This document shows, one piece after another, positions 7,775-12,534 of a DNA stretch of 12,534 bases. This stretch comes from JBBRFH01 sp038224615 (GTDB lineage Bacteria; Planctomycetota; Phycisphaerae; Tepidisphaerales; Tepidisphaeraceae): positions 1 through 12,534 of the forward strand of contig JBBRFH010000085.1 of NCBI GenBank assembly GCA_038224615.1. The letters are read 5' to 3'. Both the position numbers and the translations under genes were made by a program. The first letter of the stretch is position 1, and each line of letters starts with the position of its first letter. The notes under the pieces were generated by a model. It worked only from the letters and a program-made list of their open reading frames with translations. It searched no databases and was not told the origin of the DNA.

Positions 7775-7878
7775 CGCCTGGTCGATGAGATGATCACTTC
7801 CGGTTCAGAGGCCCGTATCGAGTTGGCGGGCTTGATGTCGAACGACACTGCGGGCTTGCAGATGCCCTGTCGCACCAT
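7771..7878 (-). CDS. Possible 35-aa small ORF coupled to the Cys-rich ORF
   Basis: From ATG 7878 the peptide begins MVRQGICKPAVSFDIKPANS and ends at TGA 7771-7773, sharing ATGA with the following ORF. The frame is open further upstream (RYDFIQRVIDGHQFER before the Met) without an ATG, so the true start may be elsewhere or the gene may be a fragment. Codon third positions are about 80% G/C by hand count. Function unknown; low confidence. It is divergent from the AraC-type gene at 7989. Confidence 0.
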   Translation of the reverse strand: MVRQGICKPAVSFDIKPANSIRASEPEVIISSTRR

Positions 7879-7988
7879 GCGTTCAAACTGATGGCCGTCG
7901 ATGACACGCTGGATGAAGTCATATCGCGAGTTTTGCTATCGGCGATTTGTTGGTGGCGGGGGGACAAATGCGATAGTACAAACGTGAT

Positions 7989-8897
7989 ATGCCTGATTCG
8001 GGTGTTTCCGCTGATGCGTCGAAGGGCGACGCCACGTCGATTTTGCGGCCGCCGCCGGCGGACCCGTTCGTGCGGACGGACGAGCCGCTCTTGTGGCTCG
8101 GCGGTGCGGGGCGCGAATCGCGCGACAGCGCGGCCTACTTCCACGATGCCGGTGCCCGGCTTGATCCGCCGCACGTCGCGCTCCAGCTCACGCTGGGCGG
8201 AACGGGTTTCTATCAACGTGGGCGCGACCGGCGGCTGCTGCCGCGCGGGTGGGCGTTCATCGACCAGATCCCCGGGCAGTTCCGGTACGGGTACGCGCCT
8301 GAGTCACGCCCGGGTGAAGCGTACGAGCTCGTTTTCGTCTCGATCACCGGGCAGACAGCGCTGCGCTGGCTCAGGCGGATCCATGCGGCGTTCGGGCCCG
8401 TGCTCGACCTGGGCAACGATCGGGCCGTCACCGACATGATGCTCGCGCTCTCCGGCCGGGTCGATCAGCGACAGCGAATCGACCGCTATCTCGCGTCGGC
8501 GCAGTGCTACGCACTGCTGATGGAACTCTACAGTGCGTTGACGCGCTCGCGGCTGCGGCTCGAGCCGCGCGTCGAGCGGGCGATTGCGCTGATCGAGCAG
8601 CACGCAGGCGACGCGCGGTTCAATGTCGAGGCGCTGGCGGAGCGGCTGGACTGCAGCCGCGAGCACCTGACACGGCACTTCCGCCGCGCCACCGGGATGA
8701 CGCCGTCGTCCTATCTCACGCAGCAGCGGATGCGGTTGGTGGCCTGGGCGTTGCGGCGCAGCGATGACAAGATCGAGGTCATCGCCCATCGCTGCGGGTT
8801 CAGCGGGTCGAATTACCTGTGTCGCGTTTTCCGGCAGCGATGGAAGCTTACGCCCGCGCAATACCGGCGGAGCAGTGTCGAGTTGCTCTTCGATTGA
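7989..8897 (+). CDS. AraC/XylS-family transcriptional regulator
   Basis: The 302-residue protein has a cupin-like N-terminal sensing half (about 30-120) and a C-terminal AraC DNA-binding domain with two helix-turn-helix units. HTH1 is at about 213-233 (VEALAERLDCSREHLTRHFR). HTH2 is at about 262-283 (IEVIAHRCGFSGSNYLCRVF), followed by LTPAQYRR, which matches the family's end signature (G-x-T-P-x-x-Y-R) except for K in place of the usual G. The inducer is unknown. The family binds DNA near its targets and usually activates transcription. The ATG at 7989 is the first start in frame; no Shine-Dalgarno is visible. The next gene starts 91 nt downstream on the same strand and is a plausible but unproven partner. 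Confidence 0.
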   Translation: MPDSGVSADASKGDATSILRPPPADPFVRTDEPLLWLGGAGRESRDSAAYFHDAGARLDPPHVALQLTLGGTGFYQRGRDRRLLPRGWAFIDQIPGQFRYGYAPESRPGEAYELVFVSITGQTALRWLRRIHAAFGPVLDLGNDRAVTDMMLALSGRVDQRQRIDRYLASAQCYALLMELYSALTRSRLRLEPRVERAIALIEQHAGDARFNVEALAERLDCSREHLTRHFRRATGMTPSSYLTQQRMRLVAWALRRSDDKIEVIAHRCGFSGSNYLCRVFRQRWKLTPAQYRRSSVELLFD

Positions 8898-8898
8898 A

Positions 8899-8914
8899 CG
8901 CCGTGAACGCGGCG
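8899..8914 (+). terminator. Weak hairpin after the AraC-type gene
   Basis: CGCCG and CGGCG can pair around a TGAACG loop one base after the stop codon. There is no U-tract, so intrinsic termination is doubtful; it may be chance in GC-rich DNA. Confidence 0.
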
Positions 8915-8988
8915 CGCTCGTCCGATAACCCGTAGTTCGCCTGCTTTTCCCGGCGAAAGCGCGGCGCATCAGCTATTGTCTTGACGCA

Positions 8989-9681
8989 ATGCTGATTTTC
9001 ATCCGTCACATTCTCGGTGGTGTCGTGGCCGCGTCGATCCTTCTCGGCAGCGGCGGTTGTCATGGGATCGTTGCGAGCAAGGACCCGGCCGGCGATCGCA
9101 CCGAGCAGGCGGTGACGCTGCTGGTCAAGACGCGCGAGGGAATGACGGCGGCGCAGCAGCGGGTGGACGTGGCGCAGGCGGCGCTGCGGACGCTGCGCGA
9201 CGCGCAAGGCGACCTGCGGCCGGCGTTCAACGAATTCCGGGACCAGATCGAGGTCGTCCGCGCCGAGGCCCAGCGCGTCCGCTCCGAGGCCGACGTCATG
9301 CGTTCGCAGGCGTTTCTCTACACGTCGGCGCGCAACAGCGACGTGAGCACGATCCAAAATGAGCAGATGCGCGCCGCCGCCGTCGAACGTACGGGCAAGG
9401 TGCGCGAGCATTACGACCAGATCAACGTCCTCTACGCGCAGGCCAACGAGGCGCTCGGGCAATACCTCCGCACCTGCGATGATCTTCAGAAGTACCTCGC
9501 CAATGATCTAAATTTCCCGTCGCTGCAGTCGTCCAAGCAGTGGATCAAGCAATCCCTGTCGGCCGGCGACGCGGTGCGGACGCAACTCCGGGCGCTGTCG
9601 GAGGAGCTGAGCCTGACGAGCAACATCCTGTCGCCGGTCCCCGTGCCAATGCCGACCAGCGGGCCGTCGACGCAGTTGTAG
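8989..9681 (+). CDS. Coiled-coil lipoprotein, DUF2959-like
   Basis: The 230-residue protein opens with a short signal peptide (MLIFIRHILGGVVAASILLG) ending in a lipobox-like S-G-G-C, so Cys24 would be lipidated. The remainder is nearly all helical and rich in A, Q, R and E, with long coiled-coil segments (about 40-110 and 130-205), then a Pro/Ser/Thr tail (VPVPMPTSG). Length, lipobox and two-block helical layout resemble DUF2959 lipoproteins of unknown function; the match is from memory and not certain. It probably sits in the cell envelope on the periplasmic side. The ATG follows TTGACGCA, with no Shine-Dalgarno. Confidence 0.
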   Translation: MLIFIRHILGGVVAASILLGSGGCHGIVASKDPAGDRTEQAVTLLVKTREGMTAAQQRVDVAQAALRTLRDAQGDLRPAFNEFRDQIEVVRAEAQRVRSEADVMRSQAFLYTSARNSDVSTIQNEQMRAAAVERTGKVREHYDQINVLYAQANEALGQYLRTCDDLQKYLANDLNFPSLQSSKQWIKQSLSAGDAVRTQLRALSEELSLTSNILSPVPVPMPTSGPSTQL

Positions 9682-10038
9682 CGCCGGTTCGGGTCACGGA
9701 TGGGCGAGCGGTCGCATTTTTGGCCGCGGCGACACAAGCATCGACTGGGCGCATGGACGACTCGCCTGATCCCATGACGGGACTGAAATTCGTTGCCGGC
9801 TGCCGCCGCGTGTCGTGCCGCGCGGCTTTGAAGTGTTGCCGCCGCGGGACGAAGAGGAACCACCCGCGCCACACGGGCGATGACGCACGGCGGGGCCGGT
9901 CCCCTCCAACATACGCACCCGCGCCTTGCGACATTGCACGGTCGCTCCCCCGCCCTTAGCTTTCCGGTACGGGCCATCTACTGACGCATTCAAGACGCTT
10001 GCCGATCGGTCCACGCAGCCGTCCAACTAACTCTGCCC
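9682..10038. other. Gene-free stretch of about 350 bases
   Basis: Overlapping frames on both strands give low-complexity, Arg/Gly/Ala/Pro-rich shadows, and no family is recognisable. A short GCGA/TCGC stem followed by ATTTTT at 9704-9721 could be a weak terminator for the lipoprotein gene. Nothing else is seen until the palindromic repeats begin at 10039. Confidence 0.
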
Positions 10039-10060
10039 GCCCCGACGGGGCGCCGGCTTG

Positions 10061-10082
10061 TAGCCACGGGTGCAACCCGTGG
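10061..10082 (+). repeat. Left copy of 22-bp inverted repeat (REP-like hairpin)
   Basis: Contains CCACGGGT, loop GCA, ACCCGTGG: a perfect 8-bp stem preceded by TAG. The right half can alternatively pair with CACGGGT at 10085-10091, giving a switchable structure. Confidence 0.
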
Positions 10083-10131
10083 AACACGGGTTCACGACAC
10101 CACGTCGCCCCGGAGGGGCGAAGGAGGCACG

Positions 10132-10584
10132 ATGCCTGGCACCTACTCGCAACTGCTCCTGCACGTCGTCTTCTCGACCAAGTTCCGAACGCCGTGGATC
10201 AGCGCCGACGTCGCCGAACGGCTTTATCCGTACATGGGCGGGATCGTTCGCGCGGAGAACGGCACGCTCTGCGACATCGGCGGCGTGGAAGATCATGTGC
10301 ACATGTACCTCCGATGGCGGACCGACGCCGCGATCTCCGACCTGATGCGGACGGTGAAGGCGCGGTCCTCGAAGTGGATGCACGAGAGTTTCCCTGAATT
10401 GAATGCTTTCGCGTGGCAGGAGGGATACGGCGTGTGCTCGGTCAGCAAATCGCAGGAACCGGCGCTCAAGCGGTACATCGCGGGCCAGGCCGAGCATCAT
10501 CGGAAGGAGGATTTCCAGTCCGAATACCTGCGAAACCTCAGCGCGCACGGCGTCGCGTTCGACGAGCGGTATGTGTTCGATTGA
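10132..10584 (+). CDS. tnpA: IS200/IS605-type Y1 transposase TnpA
   Basis: The 150-residue protein is the usual full length for single-domain Y1 (HUH) transposases. The HUH pair is H55-V-H57 in GVEDHVHMYLRW. The probable nucleophile is Y115 in LKRYIAGQAEHH, followed by the family-typical YLRNLSAHGVAFDERYVFD end. FAWQEGYG and SVSKSQ are also standard blocks. The enzyme nicks and rejoins single-stranded DNA at hairpin-bearing ends. All catalytic blocks are intact, so the gene looks functional. It has the only strong Shine-Dalgarno in the window (AGGAGG, 4 nt before ATG), unlike the resident genes, which fits a mobile origin. The hairpin at 10105-10119 lies just upstream and might limit its translation or transcription. 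Confidence 0.
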   Translation: MPGTYSQLLLHVVFSTKFRTPWISADVAERLYPYMGGIVRAENGTLCDIGGVEDHVHMYLRWRTDAAISDLMRTVKARSSKWMHESFPELNAFAWQEGYGVCSVSKSQEPALKRYIAGQAEHHRKEDFQSEYLRNLSAHGVAFDERYVFD

Positions 10585-10695
10585 TCCGATTGCCGCAACG
10601 GCGTTGCCTCTGCCCCTTCCGGGGCAGGTGGGGGTGAATATGAACCGTTGCACGGGTTGCGGCGTGCCCGCGTCTCGTGTTTGCGGGTTTCGCGT

Positions 10696-10717
10696 CCACG
10701 GGTTGCACCCGTGGCTA
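10696..10717 (-). repeat. Right copy of 22-bp inverted repeat (REP-like hairpin)
   Basis: Exact reverse complement of the left copy: CCACGGGT, loop TGC, ACCCGTGG, then CTA. It is followed 8 nt later by the GGCCCC/GGGGCC hairpin. Confidence 0.
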
Positions 10718-10864
10718 CAGTCTGCGGCCCCTTCGGGGCCAGTCGTCGCCTGGTGCAACGACCAGTGCCACGAAGGCGATCCGAACAAACGAGCCTCATT
10801 CGGCTGTAATTGCAGACGGAATCGGATGATGCGAGCAGGCGGGGGGCGCAAAACGGGGTGCGCT

Positions 10865-11680
10865 TCAGGGGACGAAGACTTCGCGCAGGATGGGGCGGCG
10901 CTCGATGAGGGGATTGGGGTCGACGAGCAGCTCAACGCGGTGGCGCAGCCACGATGCCCAGTCAAGCCGATGCAGTTTCATCGCGGCCAGTGCGAGCAAC
11001 GCCTGGACGTGGGCGGCGGACTCGGTGGGGAGCAACTCGGCCAGCTCGATCTTCCAGGGCAGATTTTCCAACGCCTGAGGCCAGGCACCGATGCGGACGC
11101 AGTAGTCGATCTGCAGCTCGGTCAGCTTGAGCGTCTCGCGCAGCGACGATCCCGAATTGCCAATTTGCGTGAGCGTGGCGTGGGCGGTGTGCAGGTCGTC
11201 AAGCGCGAGGGCGGCCTCGGCGAGCAGCAGGCGGATGGGGCGCGACGATTGCGGGCGCGGGTCGTGCCGCAGGAGTTCGGCCGAGAGGATGCGCGTCTGG
11301 TCGAAGCGCTGCTGCAGGTGGCGCAACGCCGCGAGGTTCTGCAACGCCTGCAGGACCGGAGCGCGATACAGCGAGAACGATCCGAGCGCGCCTGCCAGCG
11401 TCTGCTCGGCGTCATCAAATCGGCGCGACTCGATCATCAAGCCGACGCGGCGCAGTCCCTGCTGATTGCGGACCGTGTGGAGCGTGAGCATGAGCCAGAA
11501 CGAAATCGCCGACAGAAGGATGACGCTGCCGGCGCTGTCGTCGTGCAGGACGACGACCATCGCCATCCCGACGATCGCCATGACGACGATCACGGTCCGG
11601 ACGGCGGTGCTGAGCAACATGGCGGCGCGCGCCCGCGCCACGGCGCGATCAGCAGAGATTGGAATAGCGAGCGCGGGCAT
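10865..11680 (-). CDS. Two-TM membrane protein with helical-repeat (TPR-like) tail
   Basis: The 271-residue protein starts at ATG 11680. Two hydrophobic helices occur at about 22-45 (VRTVIVVMAIVGMAMVVV) and 51-70 (GSVILLSAISFWLMLTLHTV). From about 73 on there are paired amphipathic helices with TPR-like spacing (IESRRFDDAEQTL, LQNLAALRHLQQRF, AEAALALDDLHTAHATL, LALAAMKLHRLDWASW). The likely topology is a helical hairpin anchor with a soluble protein-interaction domain. I recognise no specific family. No Shine-Dalgarno is visible. It is transcribed toward the transposase element, and a repeat element lies upstream. Confidence 0.
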   Translation of the reverse strand: MPALAIPISADRAVARARAAMLLSTAVRTVIVVMAIVGMAMVVVLHDDSAGSVILLSAISFWLMLTLHTVRNQQGLRRVGLMIESRRFDDAEQTLAGALGSFSLYRAPVLQALQNLAALRHLQQRFDQTRILSAELLRHDPRPQSSRPIRLLLAEAALALDDLHTAHATLTQIGNSGSSLRETLKLTELQIDYCVRIGAWPQALENLPWKIELAELLPTESAAHVQALLALAAMKLHRLDWASWLRHRVELLVDPNPLIERRPILREVFVP

Positions 11681-12042
11681 CGGGTGCTGGACCGGACATC
11701 TTAGGGCAAGACGGCATTTCGTGCGCCTGCAACCACGAGAACGAAAAGCGGCCGCGATGATGCGACGGGCGCGAAGGCGAACGCGAAGGCGATGCCTGGG
11801 CGGGGCAGATTCTGGGCCGGGTCAGTCAATGCAAGCTCTGGATCACCACCAAGGACACCAAGATCACCAAGAAGGCTGACACATTGGCCCAAAAGTTTCG
11901 GTGTCCTTGGTGTTCTTGTTGGTCGTAAGCGGGTGATGACGAGGTTGCCAATGTCCATGCACTCTGACCCATGCGATTCTTTGCGTTTGCCTTCGCGCTC
12001 GTCGCAGCTTCGCGGCTCAGTTCCGCCTTCGCACCAGAGACT
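11681..12042. other. Gene-free intergenic stretch holding a nested inverted-repeat element
   Basis: No gene is supported here. The stretch is occupied by the inverted repeats listed below. Predicted peptides such as HHQGHQDHQEG and LGDLGVLGG are shadows of the CACCAAGNN repeats. Confidence 0.
11751..12016. repeat. 266-bp nested inverted-repeat element
   Basis: The outer arms are 11751-11788 and 11979-12016, reverse complements at 33 of 38 positions by hand alignment; both begin GCCGCGA and share GCGCGAAGGC. The inner arms are CACCAAGGACACC (11847-11859) and its exact reverse complement (11900-11912). The left side also has three tandem 9-mers of form CACCAAGNN (11847-11873) and two copies of GCGAAGGCGA (11771, 11783). 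The layout suggests a non-autonomous palindromic mobile element or a structured RNA; neither is proven. Confidence 0.
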
Positions 12043-12534
12043 TCAAGGCGTCGGCGCGGGCGTGGGGGCGTACTTGGCGATCAGCGGGCGGACCTCGATG
12101 TAGCGGTTGAGGAGGTCGGCCATCGGTTGCAACGCGGTGGCGTCGGCGAAGGCGCGGGCGGCGTCGGCGGGACGACTGGCAAGATCGTAGGCGACGGCCG
12201 CGAGCGCGTAAGCCTCGGCGACGCGGTGGCCGAGCCCGCGGCGCAGGGCGTCGCGGTGTGTGTGGAACAGCTCGATCGCCTCGGCGGTGTGGCCGGTCTT
12301 CACGTCGCGGTAGATTTCCAGCAGCCGCAGCGCCGCGATCGGCAGCGCCTCGGCATTGGCGGGGTTGACCTCGCGGGCAGGCGAAGCCGGTTCCGGTGCG
12401 GCGTCGTCGTCGGCGTTATCCGGCGCGACGGCGTCTGGTCCCTCGTCGTCGAGACCGGCGCTGATTTCCATTTCACGCAGCTCAGCGCCGGCACCCCCGC
12501 GGTCGATAAGGCGGCGGAGATCGTTGATGGCGCG
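12043..12534 (-). CDS. C-terminal part of a TPR-like protein (N-terminus off window)
   Basis: The frame is open from the right edge to TGA at 12043 (163 codons seen). An internal ATG at 12471 exists, but sensible sequence continues upstream (RAINDLRRLIDRGGAGAELR), so the real start is outside. Order of parts: a helical piece, an acidic Ala/Pro/Asp linker (DEGPDAVAPDNADDDAAPEP), then TPR-like helices (ALRLLEIYRDVKTGHTAEAI, YALAAVAYDLASRPADAARA) and a Pro-Thr end (APTPAPTP). It is probably a protein-interaction or scaffold domain. It is on the same strand as the two-TM protein but separated from it by the repeat element. Confidence 0.
   Translation of the reverse strand, partial: RAINDLRRLIDRGGAGAELREMEISAGLDDEGPDAVAPDNADDDAAPEPASPAREVNPANAEALPIAALRLLEIYRDVKTGHTAEAIELFHTHRDALRRGLGHRVAEAYALAAVAYDLASRPADAARAFADATALQPMADLLNRYIEVRPLIAKYAPTPAPTP

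Larger units (their letters stand above)
10039..10740 (+). mobile_element. IS200/IS605-type transposase gene flanked by inverted REP-like palindromes
   Basis: A 22-bp sequence at 10061-10082 recurs as its exact reverse complement at 10696-10717. Outside and inside it are GC hairpins: 10039-10053 (CGCCCC, GAC, GGGGCG), 10105-10119 (CGCCCC, GGA, GGGGCG), 10610-10627 (CTGCCCC, TTCC, GGGGCAG) and 10726-10740 (GGCCCC, TTC, GGGGCC). Together they bracket one transposase gene. Single-domain Y1 transposases act on single-stranded DNA hairpins, so these are plausible substrates. The outer limits are the last visible hairpins, not proven ends. Confidence 0.

Noticed and set aside
8304..8969. 221-aa minus-strand frame
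   Set aside because: Antisense shadow of the AraC-type gene, which has two intact helix-turn-helix motifs.
8970..8988. TTGACG just before the lipoprotein start as a -35 box
   Set aside because: It lies within a few bases of the start codon, too close for a promoter of that gene.
9486..10026. Overlapping frames after the lipoprotein gene
   Set aside because: Low-complexity, mutually overlapping on both strands, no recognisable domain.
10027..11704. 312-aa minus frame and 433-aa plus frame across the transposase and the two-TM gene
   Set aside because: They run through palindromic repeats and antisense to genes with clear motifs.
11847..11912. CACCAAGNN tandem units as a CRISPR array
   Set aside because: The units are 9 bp, contiguous and without unique spacers; they belong to an inverted-repeat element.

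Overview
The window looks like a chromosomal segment of a high-GC planctomycete, possibly of the Phycisphaerae. The main clue is the N-terminus of a giant exported-type protein, which carries FEDVETRTLLSAG. This is a variant of the LEPR-XLL motif that starts many large planctomycete surface proteins. The rest of that protein (delta-60 beta-propeller plus right-handed beta-helix), a divergent integrase of planctomycete type and genes mostly lacking Shine-Dalgarno sequences all fit this. The assignment is inferred from motifs, not from a database search.

Layout. (1) Positions 1-4925, minus strand: one uninterrupted reading frame of at least 1641 codons whose C-terminus lies beyond the left edge. 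All long plus-strand frames in this stretch are shadows of it. (2) About 4926-7522: a decayed mobile-element region. It holds a possible small ORF, a 42-residue stump of an HNH-endonuclease-type gene, and a tyrosine recombinase gene whose N-terminus is broken by an in-frame TAG and a probable lost start codon. Its upstream flank has spaced AAGACA repeats and a hairpin, and it abuts a tRNA-Ser(GGA) gene (7523-7607, minus). This resembles an integrase beside a tRNA attachment site. (3) 7608-7988: a short tandem duplication and two tiny, possibly coupled minus-strand ORFs, one with a Cys-rich motif. (4) 7989-9681, plus strand: an AraC-family regulator, then a coiled-coil lipoprotein resembling DUF2959. 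(5) 10039-10740: an intact IS200/IS605-type Y1 transposase gene bracketed by GC-rich hairpins and a perfect 22-bp inverted repeat, an arrangement like REP-associated transposases. (6) 10865-12534, minus strand: a two-TM protein with a helical-repeat tail and the C-terminal part of a TPR-like protein. Between them is a 266-bp nested inverted-repeat element.

The genes do not form one pathway. The window is a patchwork of a large surface protein, a relic integrative element at a tRNA, a regulator/lipoprotein pair and two kinds of dispersed palindromic repeat. The observations most worth following are the abrupt codon-usage change inside the giant gene, the transposase flanked by inverted REP-like palindromes, the nested inverted-repeat element, and the tRNA/iteron/integrase arrangement.
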